Below the pieces are notes generated by a model. That model was not told the DNA's origin. It made no database searches and saw only the letters and a program-made list of their open reading frames with translations. A DNA stretch of 64,000 nucleotides from Kordia sp. SMS9 (GTDB lineage: Bacteria; Bacteroidota; Bacteroidia; Flavobacteriales; Flavobacteriaceae): contig NZ_CP031153.1 of NCBI RefSeq assembly GCF_003352465.1, positions 2,656,987 to 2,720,986 of the forward strand, read 5' to 3'. This document shows positions 24,702-33,315 of this stretch, one piece after another; positions within the stretch are counted from its first letter, which is position 1; the number at the start of each line of letters is the position of its first letter. Both the position numbers and the translations under genes were made by a program.

Positions 24702-25676
24702 TTATAGGTTTAATAAATACGCAAAGATTAATGGTGCCACAATGGTAGCATCACTTTCAATGACAAATTTTGGAGTGTCTATGTCGAGCTTTCCCCACGT
24801 AATTTTTTCATTAGGAACAGCGCCTGAATAAGAGCCGTAACTAGTGGTAGAATCACTAATTTGACAGAAATAATTCCAAAATGGTGTGTCGGTTCGTTCT
24901 AAATCTTGATACAGCATTGGAACCACACAGATTGGAAAATCGCCTGCTATTCCTCCGCCAATTTGAAAGAATCCGATGCCGTTTTCTGAATTTTCTGTAT
25001 ACCAATCTGCCAAAAACGTCATGTACTCAATTCCAGATTTCATTGTAGAAGCTTTCAATTCACCTTTCATGACATAGCTTGCAAAAATGTTTCCCATCGT
25101 GCTGTCTTCCCATCCTGGACATACAATTGGTAGATTTTTTTCTGCTGCTGCATACATCCAAGAATCCTTTAAATCAATTTCATAATATTCTTCTAATACG
25201 CCTGATAATAGCATTTTGTACATGTATTCATGTGGTAAGTAACGTTCTCCTTTTTCGTCGGCTGCTTTCCATAGATCAAAAATATGTCCTTGCAGCCTAC
25301 GAAATGCTTCTTCTTCAGGAATGCAAGTATCAGTTACACGATTGAGTCCTTTTTCGAGCAAATCCCACTCGTCATGCGGAGTTAAATCGCGGTAGTTAGG
25401 CACACGCTTGTAATGTGAATGTGCTACCAAGTTCATGATGTCTTCTTCCAGGTTTGCTCCTGTACAAGAAATGATATGTACTTTGTTTTGACGAATCATT
25501 TCTGCAAAGATTTTTCCTAATTCTGCCGTACTCATTGCTCCTGCGAGCGATACTAACATTTTAGAACCTTTGGCTAAATTGGCTTCGTACCCTTTGGCAG
25601 CATCTACCACAGTTGCAGCATTAAAATGCAAATAGTATTTTTCTATAAATTGTGATATGGCACCTTTAGTCTTCAT
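24702..25676 (-). CDS. Deoxyhypusine synthase-family protein
   Basis: The 324-aa protein has NAD-binding and active-site blocks of the deoxyhypusine synthase / homospermidine synthase superfamily: SLAGAMSTAELGKIFAEMIR, ISCTGANLEEDIMNLVAHSHY, VCPGWEDSTMG, and KITWGKLD near the C-terminus, which carries the conserved active-site Lys. Bacteria lack eIF5A, so the likely reaction is transfer of an aminobutyl group between polyamines. It overlaps the agmatinase gene by 11 nt, forming an arginine to agmatine to putrescine to larger polyamine route. Confidence 0.92.
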   Translation of the reverse strand: MKTKGAISQFIEKYYLHFNAATVVDAAKGYEANLAKGSKMLVSLAGAMSTAELGKIFAEMIRQNKVHIISCTGANLEEDIMNLVAHSHYKRVPNYRDLTPHDEWDLLEKGLNRVTDTCIPEEEAFRRLQGHIFDLWKAADEKGERYLPHEYMYKMLLSGVLEEYYEIDLKDSWMYAAAEKNLPIVCPGWEDSTMGNIFASYVMKGELKASTMKSGIEYMTFLADWYTENSENGIGFFQIGGGIAGDFPICVVPMLYQDLERTDTPFWNYFCQISDSTTSYGSYSGAVPNEKITWGKLDIDTPKFVIESDATIVAPLIFAYLLNL

Positions 25677-26610
25677 CCTCTTCAGCGTATTTTAAGCGGT
25701 TAATTTTTGTTTCGCTTTGTGCTTTGTACAAATCTTCATTTTCTTCTTCTTCATCTTGCTCATAAAATTTATAGCTCAGCATTTTGTAATACAGCTTTGC
25801 TGCTAAAAAGTCTGATGATTTATCATTTGGGTTTGGACATAATTCTACAATATCAAAACCGACTACATTTTTTTCTTCAAAGATGCGTTTTAAAAATTCT
25901 AACGTTTCATACCAAAATAATCCACCAGGCTCAGGCGTTCCTGTTGATGGCATGATTGATGGATCAAGCGCATCTAAATCAAATGTGATGTACACTGTGT
26001 CAGTCATGGCTTCAATGGCGTTGTCCATCCAGTAATCATCATTTACCATATCATGTGCAAAAAACACATTATCTTCATTCATCTCTGTACGTTCAATTGC
26101 ATCCATACTGCGGATTCCCACTTGTACTAAATTGGTGTTTTGATTGGCTTCATACAATGCACAGGCGTGATTGTATTTTGAACCTTCATATTCTTTGCGT
26201 AAATCGGCATGTGCATCAATTTGAACTACTGTTAAATTGTGAAAACATTCATTAAAAGCACGCATTGCACCAATAGATATAGAATGTTCTCCTCCAAATA
26301 ACGTCACAAACTTGTTCCGTTTGATCGCTTTTTTTACCGTTTCATGAACAGTAGCTACCATTGCATCTGGTGAAGTATTTTCTGTAATTGTATTTGCTAG
26401 ATATATTCCTTGCTTATACACTTCACTGTCTGTTTCAATATCATAAAGCTCCATATTCTCAGCAGCGTGTAAAAACGCTTCTGGTGCTTTATCCGCTCCT
26501 TTTCCCCAAGTACTGGTCCCATCATAAGAAACGGGAATTAAGGTAATTTTTGATTTTTCAAAGCTTGCATAGTTACTTGGAATGCCTGCAAATGTTTTTA
26601 ATGTGTTCAT
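25666..26610 (-). CDS. speB: Agmatinase (ureohydrolase family)
   Basis: The 314-aa enzyme has the binuclear-manganese motifs of ureohydrolases: FGGEHSIS, QIDAHADLR and TFDLDALDPSIMPSTGTPEPGG. It hydrolyses agmatine to putrescine and urea. The C-terminus carries an acidic extension (YEQDEEEENEDLYKAQ). It is preceded at 55 nt by arginine decarboxylase and overlaps the next gene by 11 nt, so the order matches the pathway. Formiminoglutamase or arginase are alternatives on sequence alone; context favours agmatinase. Confidence 0.93.
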   Translation of the reverse strand: MNTLKTFAGIPSNYASFEKSKITLIPVSYDGTSTWGKGADKAPEAFLHAAENMELYDIETDSEVYKQGIYLANTITENTSPDAMVATVHETVKKAIKRNKFVTLFGGEHSISIGAMRAFNECFHNLTVVQIDAHADLRKEYEGSKYNHACALYEANQNTNLVQVGIRSMDAIERTEMNEDNVFFAHDMVNDDYWMDNAIEAMTDTVYITFDLDALDPSIMPSTGTPEPGGLFWYETLEFLKRIFEEKNVVGFDIVELCPNPNDKSSDFLAAKLYYKMLSYKFYEQDEEEENEDLYKAQSETKINRLKYAEEDED

Positions 26611-26665
26611 TTTTTATTTATTAATACGACTCCTTTTGAGTGTAATTGATTGTTTTTTAATTGTG

Positions 26666-28126
26666 TTATTTAATGGTTGTTTCTAGTTGAAATTCTTCAG
26701 CTGTTTTTGCCAATTCGTGATTGATTTCGTAATCATATCCTAACAGTGACAGTAATTTTTCGGATGTTTGCTGTTTTGCAAATAGTTTTGTTACAATGTT
26801 ACCATCTGCATCACGATCAATCAAGATGTGTTTTGGTTGTGGAATTAAACAATGTTGCAATCCACCAAAACCGCCAATGGTTTCTTGATATGCTCCAGTA
26901 TTGAAAAAACCAATGTATAGTGGTTTCTCTTTGCTGAATTTTGGCAAATAGATTGCGTTCATGTGTTGCTCACTATTGTAATAATCGTCACTATCACAGG
27001 TTAATCCTCCTAATAATACACGCTCGTATTCTTTTTGCCAACCAGTGATTGGTAGCATCACAAAACGTTTATTGATTGCCCACGTATCTGGCATCGTTGT
27101 AATGAATGAGGAATTGATCATATTCCATTTTTCACGATCGTTTTGTTGTTTTTGATACAATACTTCGTAGATAGCGCCACCACTTTCGCCAACGGTAAAG
27201 CTTCCGAATTCTGTAAAAATATTTGGAACTGCTACGCCCGCTTCCTCACAGGTTTGCTTTATTTGTTGAATGATTTCATCAATTATATATTCATAATCAT
27301 AGTCAAACGCTAACGAGTTTTTGATTGGAAATCCTCCTCCAATATTTAAGCTATCAAGGCTTGGACATACTCTTTTTAGGTTGACATACACTTTCATACA
27401 CTTTAGTAATTCGTTCCAATAGTATGCAGTATCACGAATACCTGTGTTGATAAAAAAGTGTAACATTTTAAGGGTTACTTTCGGATTGTCTTTGATTTCA
27501 CGATTGTAAAAAGGCACAATATTTTTGTAGCCAATTCCCAAACGCGACGTATAGAATTCAAACTTTGGTTCTTCTTCTGAAGCAATTCGAATTCCAATAT
27601 TGTAGTTACTGTTGATTTCTTGACTCAACAAACTAATTTCCTCATAATTGTCTATGATTGGAATACAGTTTTTGTGTCCGTTATTAATCAAACGTCCAAT
27701 GTTTTTTATATATTGATCACGTTTAAAACCATTGCTTATCACAAAAGTATTATCTGTAATTTTCCCTTGTGCTTTTAGGTTTTCAACGATGTCAATATCA
27801 AATGCAGACGACGTTTCAATATGAACATCATTTTTTAATGCTTCGTTTAAGACATGACTGAAATGTGAACTTTTGGTACAATAGCAATAGTTATAGTTGC
27901 CAGCATAGTTATGTTTTTGCATTGCGTTGGCAAACCATGTTTTTGCGTTGTTAATGTTTTCCGATATTTTTGGTAGGTACGTAAATTTTAACGGCGCACC
28001 ATACTTAGCAATGAGCTTAGAAAGGTCAATGCCATGAAATTGTAATTTGTAGTTTTCATCAAGCTTGAATTCTTTTTGAGGAAAATCAAATGTTTGCTCG
28101 ATGAGATCAATATATTTAGTTTTCAT
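26666..28126 (-). CDS. speA: Biosynthetic arginine decarboxylase (Bacteroidota type)
   Basis: The 486-aa PLP enzyme has an alanine-racemase-type barrel and converts arginine to agmatine. Recognisable parts are the PLP-lysine region PLKFTYLPKISENI, the barrel segments KMLHFFINTGIRDTAYYWNELL and LNIGGGFPI, the substrate/PLP loop LLGGLTCDSDDYY and the C-terminal FGGLQHC. It is shorter than the ~630-aa E. coli SpeA, as is common in Bacteroidota. It is first in the polyamine operon and preceded by a ~300-nt leader with possible RNA structure. Confidence 0.93.
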   Translation of the reverse strand: MKTKYIDLIEQTFDFPQKEFKLDENYKLQFHGIDLSKLIAKYGAPLKFTYLPKISENINNAKTWFANAMQKHNYAGNYNYCYCTKSSHFSHVLNEALKNDVHIETSSAFDIDIVENLKAQGKITDNTFVISNGFKRDQYIKNIGRLINNGHKNCIPIIDNYEEISLLSQEINSNYNIGIRIASEEEPKFEFYTSRLGIGYKNIVPFYNREIKDNPKVTLKMLHFFINTGIRDTAYYWNELLKCMKVYVNLKRVCPSLDSLNIGGGFPIKNSLAFDYDYEYIIDEIIQQIKQTCEEAGVAVPNIFTEFGSFTVGESGGAIYEVLYQKQQNDREKWNMINSSFITTMPDTWAINKRFVMLPITGWQKEYERVLLGGLTCDSDDYYNSEQHMNAIYLPKFSKEKPLYIGFFNTGAYQETIGGFGGLQHCLIPQPKHILIDRDADGNIVTKLFAKQQTSEKLLSLLGYDYEINHELAKTAEEFQLETTIK

Positions 28127-28286
28127 TGTGAAATGAATTAAAAAATTAAAGAAATAATCAAGTAGTGCTATTTAGTAATAGCAATTAATAAACACTAAGA
28201 ATTTGAATTTCTCAAATACGGAAAGCAAATACCGTAAACGGTACAAAAGTGCGTTGTAGTAAGCACTTGAAAGTATGTTCAATTTC

Positions 28287-28365
28287 AGAAGTCAGCCTGA
28301 GAATTCGGCGTCTGATACGTGAGACAGCTTTTGGAGTAGACTTCTTTATTCTCCTAAGCCCGAAT
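28287..28365 (-). promoter_or_regulatory. Possible structured leader RNA of the speA operon
   Basis: agaagtc (28287-28293) can pair with gacttct (28339-28345), attcgg (28303-28308) with ccgaat (28360-28365), and gtct with agac (28310-28313/28322-28325). The first two helices cross, so they form either a pseudoknot or two alternative folds, as in a switch. I cannot assign a known riboswitch class. It lies within the predicted 5' leader, 160-240 nt before the speA start. Confidence 0.35.
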
Positions 28366-28425
28366 CTGAAAACAGTATTCATTTATGTAGGCAATGCGTT
28401 CGATTGGTGAACTCATTTACAGAAA

Positions 28426-28433
28426 CAAACATA
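28426..28433 (-). promoter_or_regulatory. Putative -7 box of the speA operon
   Basis: On the minus strand TATGTTTG fits TAnnTTTG. The -33 position is only a T-rich run. It would give a transcript leader of about 290 nt before the speA ATG at 28126. Confidence 0.4.
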
Positions 28434-28650
28434 GTAAAAAAATGAATTAAAAAAACTTTTTTAATTTTTTTTTAAATAAATTCTCAAAAAATAACATCGA
28501 AGGTTAACAGATTCACAGCTACGACTTGGTTTCATTGTCAATATCAAAAGAGAAAAATATTTTAAAATTTTTATAATAAATGTTTGCTGTATTTAATTTT
28601 TAATTACTTTCGTTTTGCTATTAGCTGATATAATGAAAACTATATGTAGT

Positions 28651-28729
28651 TTCGGGTGGTTAGAAATTAGGAAGTCAAATCTAAACACAGCTTATGGAAT
28701 AAGTGACCGAAATGTAAAGCTAACTTCCG
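28651..28729 (+). other. Candidate pseudoknot-forming RNA element
   Basis: ggaagt (28671-28676) and agctt (28690-28694) pair with acttcc (28724-28729) and aagct (28718-28722) to form one hairpin. tttcgg (28651-28656) can pair with ccgaaa (28708-28713) in its loop, an H-type pseudoknot topology. It lies about 270 nt upstream of ATG 28999. Found by eye; chance pairing is not excluded. Confidence 0.25.
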
Positions 28730-28998
28730 TTAAAAACTTCATTTTAAAATATGTAGACGCTACACTTGTCGTCACAACGCTACGTTTGTAATTTTTTGGC
28801 TTGATACGAAATACAAACACATACGATTTTACACAATCACACTAATCATTCATCGTTTATTTCAACTTTTTCAAGAAAGGTAAGTACAACGTCATGTATC
28901 GTAAACACTAGGAATTAGTGATTTACTAGAGCAATCCGATCTCGATTTGACATAAGTAATTGGAATTTAGCATGTATTAATTTTTTAAAACGAAAACA

Positions 28999-29301
28999 AT
29001 GAAAATACTCACAATAGTTACCTCAATTGTAGCCGTATTTTTTATGACTACCTATCAAAACACTACTGTAGAAGCTACGTATGATGGCTATGAAGATGGT
29101 GTTTATTATTTCACAGATGGTAATGATGAAACACTAGAATTTCAAGAAGTTGACAAAGAAGTATTGAAAGCATACGATTTAATGTCAAAGAAATTTGAAA
29201 ACAGAAGCTTTAACGTAACCTACAAAACCGTTGAAGAAGAAGACGAAGAAGGAGATTCGTATACTATGTATGTCATCACAGCATTAAAATTAATTGAATA
29301 A
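28999..29301 (+). CDS. Small exported acidic protein (100 aa), paralogue of the 24069-24341 product
   Basis: It starts at ATG 28999 with a likely signal peptide (MKILTIVTSIVAVFFMTTYQ). The mature part is acidic with a stretch EEEDEEGD and ends ITALKLIE. It aligns by eye with the 90-aa protein at the other end of the polyamine operon, which has no signal. No known family. It is 94 nt upstream of the ATP-grasp cluster and in the same direction, so it may be cotranscribed with it. Confidence 0.7.
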   Translation: MKILTIVTSIVAVFFMTTYQNTTVEATYDGYEDGVYYFTDGNDETLEFQEVDKEVLKAYDLMSKKFENRSFNVTYKTVEEEDEEGDSYTMYVITALKLIE

Positions 29302-29395
29302 CAAATTTAGAATATTTATGCTAGGGAATACTCCTATTTCCTAGCAACTAATAAATTAATAACAACACTAAAAAAAACATAAATAATTCATTAAA

Positions 29396-30823
29396 ATGAT
29401 TGTCAGTCAAAATGATTTTGAGCCAACAGATCACTGGTATCCTAAAGCTTTAAACGCTACAATTCACCCAATGGTGAAGTTCTTTTTTAACCTTGATAGA
29501 GATTTAATTGTCACGCGCTATTGTCACCTACATCCAACAGTAAGTAGTGATAAATTAAGAGAAATTCTCAATTACAGATGCAAGTATTTTCAATGGGGCG
29601 GTGCCGATTTATTGAATGTGACTTCCTCTGGAGGAAAACGACAAATGGTAGTGATAGAAAACAATTCCTGTCCATCTGGTCAAAAATCTATGCCTTTGTT
29701 GGATGATAATGACGAGCAAGGAAGCTATCGTTTGATGGTAGAACGCACGTTTAAACCTTACATCAAAAAGATAAAAGATGTTAAAGGTGATTTAGCAGTT
29801 GTCTATGATAAAAATGAAATTGAGGTATTTGGCTACGCGAAAGTCATTGCAGATGTGATGAAAGAACCTGTACATTGTGTTACATTTCACAAAGACGATC
29901 CTGATCCTAAAGTCTTTTTTGAAGATGGTATCATGTATGTCAAATCTGATGATGACAAAAAACTAATTCCAATTCGTGCTGCATTTCGCTATTTAACGCA
30001 AAAACCTTGGAATAGATTGCCGCTCAATACAAAAACTAAAATCTTAAATCCAACAATTGTGTGTTTGGCTGGCGGGCGTAATAAAATGGTGGCAGCAAAA
30101 GCATACGATATTTTTAATGCAGAATTAAAGCCATTTGGACTAAAAATAAACATTCCTGAAACGATTTGGGATGTACGAAAAGAGGAAATCCCGTTATGGG
30201 TAAATAAATTGGGTGGACAAGCAGTGATTAAAGTGCCATACAGTAATGCTGGACAAGGTGTGTATACTATCATCAATGAAAAGGAACTGGACGATTTTAT
30301 GAAACTTGAGTTTGACTATGACCTATTTATCATTCAGAGTCTAATTGGGAATTCAAACTGGAGTAGTATTACTTCTTCCGGAAAACTGTATCATGTGGGA
30401 ATGATTCCAAACCTAAAAAACGAAACTTACATTGCCGATGTACGATTGATGGTAAGTTCCACAAAAAAAGGCATTTTACCCTTGGTTGCGTATGCACGTA
30501 GAGCCAAAGCACCGCTGAAAGATCGTATTGATGGCGGTTCAGACAGTTGGGAAATGTTGGGAACGAATCTTTCCTACAAAGAAAAAGATGGTTCTTGGGG
30601 TAGCGATGCCAAACGATTGCTTTTAATGGATAGACGCGATTTTAATAAGCTTGGCTTGGGATTAGACGATTTGATTGAAGCCTACATTCAAACGGTTTTA
30701 TCAACGGTAGCTATTGATAAAATGGCAAAAACATTGATCAATACCAAAGGAGTTTTCAAATATGATCTATTTAAAAGTTTGAATAACGATCAAAGTTTAT
30801 TAGATGAAATAAAGATTCATTAA
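29396..30823 (+). CDS. ATP-grasp-like ligase, 475 aa (first gene of the cluster)
   Basis: I do not know a named enzyme for this protein. Segments suggest an ATP-grasp amide ligase: IENNSCPSGQKSMPLLDDN (similar to the N-terminal motif of circularly permuted ATP-grasp proteins), PIRAAFRYLTQKPWNRLP, LAGGRNKMVAAKAYDIFN, and the nucleotide/lysine region AVIKVPYSNAGQGVYTI followed by FIIQSLIGN. The organisation recalls glutathionylspermidine-synthetase-like ligases, which is interesting beside a polyamine operon, but this is not proven. It has no signal peptide. Its stop overlaps the next start (TAATG), so it is translationally coupled to the second ATP-grasp gene. Confidence 0.65.
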   Translation: MIVSQNDFEPTDHWYPKALNATIHPMVKFFFNLDRDLIVTRYCHLHPTVSSDKLREILNYRCKYFQWGGADLLNVTSSGGKRQMVVIENNSCPSGQKSMPLLDDNDEQGSYRLMVERTFKPYIKKIKDVKGDLAVVYDKNEIEVFGYAKVIADVMKEPVHCVTFHKDDPDPKVFFEDGIMYVKSDDDKKLIPIRAAFRYLTQKPWNRLPLNTKTKILNPTIVCLAGGRNKMVAAKAYDIFNAELKPFGLKINIPETIWDVRKEEIPLWVNKLGGQAVIKVPYSNAGQGVYTIINEKELDDFMKLEFDYDLFIIQSLIGNSNWSSITSSGKLYHVGMIPNLKNETYIADVRLMVSSTKKGILPLVAYARRAKAPLKDRIDGGSDSWEMLGTNLSYKEKDGSWGSDAKRLLLMDRRDFNKLGLGLDDLIEAYIQTVLSTVAIDKMAKTLINTKGVFKYDLFKSLNNDQSLLDEIKIH

Positions 30824-31830
30824 TGAAAAAGTTTCTTATTCTTATTCTAACTGATCACAGCGCGCATACTATTGAAAATTCAATGTATGTCACCGCTAGT
30901 GAACTTACCAATCATGAGCTTTGTGCCTATGTAGATGTAGCAACGCTTGGAATTTCTAAAAATCAAGCTTTTTTAGAGAGTTTTGATACCAATCATCTTT
31001 GGGTAAAACGAATTGACAATACTTTTGAATTTACAGAGAATAGCACATTTTTTGATAACCATTTAATAAAAAGAAATGTACAAGAATATGATTTTGTATG
31101 GTTGCGTTTACCGCCACCATTATCAAAAGTTCAACTCGATTTTTTAGAAGAAGTATTTAAAAATCAGGTCGTTATCAATAGACCATCGGGAATAGCTATG
31201 GCAGGTACTAAAAAGTACTTATTGAATTTTCCCGAATTATGTCCACCAATGCAGTTGTGTACTTCTGTAGATGAAATTATTAACTTTACTGAAACACATA
31301 AAGAAATTGTGTTAAAACCGCTCAATTCTTATGGTGGAAAGGGTATTGTAAAATTGAATAACGAAATTGTTTGGATAGGAAATGAGAGAACGGCAAAATA
31401 TTCTTTTTTAAAAGAATTGAATCAACAAAACATTGAATATCTAGCTGTAAAATATCTCAAAAAAGTAAGTCAAGGAGATAAAAGAATTGTCGTTATAAAT
31501 GGTCAAATACTTGGTGCTACATTGCGAATGCCAGCAGAGAATTCTTGGTTGTGTAATATTTCAAGCGGTGGAACTTCAATAGATACTGAAGTTACAGATG
31601 AAGAAAAAGCTATAATTGCACGAATAAATCCTTTTTTGAAAAAAATAGGCATTGGCATGTATGGAATTGATACGCTAACAAACGATCAAGGAAAAAGAAT
31701 TTTATCTGAGATAAATGTTACAAGTGTTGGTGGCATTTATCAGTTTTATAAAAATAAAGGAATTACTGTTGTTAAAAAGGCAGTAAATGAATTAATAAAC
31801 TTTTTTATTGAAAATGCAAATGAAAAATAA
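30823..31830 (+). CDS. GshB/RimK-like ATP-grasp ligase (335 aa)
   Basis: The 335-aa protein resembles prokaryotic glutathione synthetase: an N-terminal domain with EYDFVWLRLPPPLSKVQLDFLE (cf. the MRxDPP region of GshB), the ATP-grasp lysine block EIVLKPLNSYGGKGIVKLN, LAVKYLKKVSQGDKRIVVINGQILGATLR, and the magnesium-binding end GIDTLTNDQGKRILSEINVTSVGGI. It would couple a carboxylate to an amine using ATP. No gshA is nearby, so glutathione itself is unlikely to be the product of this cluster. It starts inside the upstream stop (TAATG) and overlaps the downstream gene by 11-17 nt. Confidence 0.82.
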   Translation: MKKFLILILTDHSAHTIENSMYVTASELTNHELCAYVDVATLGISKNQAFLESFDTNHLWVKRIDNTFEFTENSTFFDNHLIKRNVQEYDFVWLRLPPPLSKVQLDFLEEVFKNQVVINRPSGIAMAGTKKYLLNFPELCPPMQLCTSVDEIINFTETHKEIVLKPLNSYGGKGIVKLNNEIVWIGNERTAKYSFLKELNQQNIEYLAVKYLKKVSQGDKRIVVINGQILGATLRMPAENSWLCNISSGGTSIDTEVTDEEKAIIARINPFLKKIGIGMYGIDTLTNDQGKRILSEINVTSVGGIYQFYKNKGITVVKKAVNELINFFIENANEK

Positions 31831-32797
31831 CAGAGTACGTACCTCACAATATGTAGAGAAAATTGACATAACAGCAATTCCTAAAGAAACCATCACAAGA
31901 TATTGGCTAAAAATAGCTGAGGATGGTTTAGGAAATCCTATCAATATTCCTGTCATTGTTGCCAAAGGTGCAAAACAAGGAAAAGCTGTCGGGATTACAG
32001 CAGCAGTTCACGGAAATGAATTGAATGGAATTTCAGTGATCCAAAAATTGTTTTGGGAACTGAACATTAAACAACTCAAGGGGACTATTGTAGGAATTCC
32101 TGTAGTGAATATACCATCATACATACGCAATCAGCGTAGATTTATTGATGACGTCGATTTGAATCATATCATGCCAGGAAAAGAAAACGGAAATGTGAGT
32201 CAAGCATATACGTGGCAAGTAGTACATAAAATCATCCATCAATTTGATTACTTAGTTGACTTGCATACGGCGAGTAATGGTCGAATAAATTCGTATTACG
32301 TCAGGGCTGACATGAATGATGAAGTCGTTCAAAAAATGGCATTGCTCCAAAATGCGCAGATTATTGTACACAATCCACCAAGCGATGGAACTTTAAGAGG
32401 AATTGCTGATGAATTGGGGATTCCTGCAATTACAATGGAAGTAGGCGATCCTAACTTGTTTCAAAAGGGACACATTCGGGATGGACTGACTGGAATTTAT
32501 AATTTATTGAGTTATTTAAGCTTACTTGATTGTGAAATAGAAGAAAATGATGAAGATACACTTATCTGCAAAAAATCCTATTGGATATATACTGCAAAAG
32601 GAGGATTGCTAACTGTTCATACTAAATTAACAGAAGTAGTTGAGAAAGGAGAAAAAATTGCAACACTCAGAAATATTTTTGGAGATATCACAGAAGAATA
32701 TTTTGCGCCAGAAAAAGGAGTTATTATAGGTAAAAATGTAAATCCCGTTTCACAAACTGGCGGTAGAATTTTACACTTGGGGATTTTGCGAGATTAA
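31814..32797 (+). CDS. Succinylglutamate desuccinylase/aspartoacylase-family metalloenzyme
   Basis: The 327-aa zinc enzyme of the AstE/AspA (M14-related) family has metal-site blocks AAVHGNELNGI (H-x2-E) and LVDLHTAS, and a substrate Arg in IRNQRRFIDDVDLNHIMPG. The C-terminal ~90 residues form the beta domain found in such proteins (GGLLTVHTKLTEVVEKGEKIATLRNIFGD). It should hydrolyse an N-acyl or amide bond. I take ATG 31814, with ATG 31820 equally possible. It overlaps the ligase by 11-17 nt, so it probably acts on, or in the same pathway as, the ligase product. Confidence 0.87.
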   Translation: MQMKNNRVRTSQYVEKIDITAIPKETITRYWLKIAEDGLGNPINIPVIVAKGAKQGKAVGITAAVHGNELNGISVIQKLFWELNIKQLKGTIVGIPVVNIPSYIRNQRRFIDDVDLNHIMPGKENGNVSQAYTWQVVHKIIHQFDYLVDLHTASNGRINSYYVRADMNDEVVQKMALLQNAQIIVHNPPSDGTLRGIADELGIPAITMEVGDPNLFQKGHIRDGLTGIYNLLSYLSLLDCEIEENDEDTLICKKSYWIYTAKGGLLTVHTKLTEVVEKGEKIATLRNIFGDITEEYFAPEKGVIIGKNVNPVSQTGGRILHLGILRD

Positions 32798-33108
32798 CAC
32801 AGGCTATTTATAGAATTAATGAGAAAAATGTAAGTGCAGTTATTCAAAATATTTGGAAATATGTAAAACAGACGATATCAACAACAGTTTGCAACAACTA
32901 GTAACGAAACAATAAATTCATTTAGAGAATATAAATAATGAATTGGAAAAATTCTATGCATTATAACTTTTACAAAACAAAGTTTTTACTAAATTTACAT
33001 ATCAATAATCTTGAAAACTGAATACTAAAGTGAATACGTTTTAGTCATAAATAAGAAATTAAAAAACTATAACTAACTGATAATCAAGTGTTATTTTTTG
33101 AGTCCTTA
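32798..33108. other. AT-rich intergenic stretch, no gene seen
   Basis: No start-to-stop frame with coding character is visible. A short open stretch just after the aspartoacylase stop (INEKNVSAVIQNIWKYV) could be a remnant but has no support. The 50-bp module copy B starts at 33109. Confidence 0.5.
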
Positions 33109-33144
33109 AGCTGGTTACTTTCTAAAGAGAGCTTGTTATATTTT
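33109..33144 (+). repeat. 50-bp module copy B, left part (split by the IS)
   Basis: It is identical to the first 36 bases of copy A (20950-20985) and ends in TATTTT, the target duplication. The remaining 14 bases are at 34797-34810, after the IS and the second TATTTT. Confidence 0.9.
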
Positions 33145-33186
33145 GGCGCATTCAGAAAATAGCTCACTTAAAGCTAACAAGAACAT

Positions 33187-33226
33187 AAAAATCCAAGATT
33201 TGATCTATTTCATTTCTTGGATTTTT
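33187..33226 (-). terminator. Terminator downstream of the transposase
   Basis: aaaaatccaaga (33187-33198) pairs perfectly with tcttggattttt (33215-33226), nested in a second inverted repeat aagaacataaaaa/tttttatgttctt (33179-33191/33238-33250). Confidence 0.8.
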
Positions 33227-33315
33227 ATTTTGGACTGTTTTTATGTTCTTTTTAGTGAGTTTTGTTAACGATAAGACATACCTATGCCATAGTTTTGGTA
33301 AACTATTTTAAAAAT

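Larger units (their letters stand above)
28127..28998. other. 872-bp divergent intergenic region between speA and the 100-aa gene
   Basis: I find no credible reading frame on either strand. The region holds two separate stretches with GC-containing long-range complementarity (28287-28365, read towards speA; 28651-28729, read towards 28999), a TATGTTTG box for the minus strand at 28426-28433, and a palindrome taccgt-aa-acggta at 28226-28239. Confidence 0.6.

Noticed and set aside
31808..31813. A TTG start for the aspartoacylase-like gene
   Set aside because: In-frame ATG codons follow at 31814 and 31820 and fit the family's start better.
29396..31830. Glutathione biosynthesis
   Set aside because: The second protein is GshB-like, but there is no glutamate-cysteine ligase in the window and the partner proteins do not fit glutathione synthesis.
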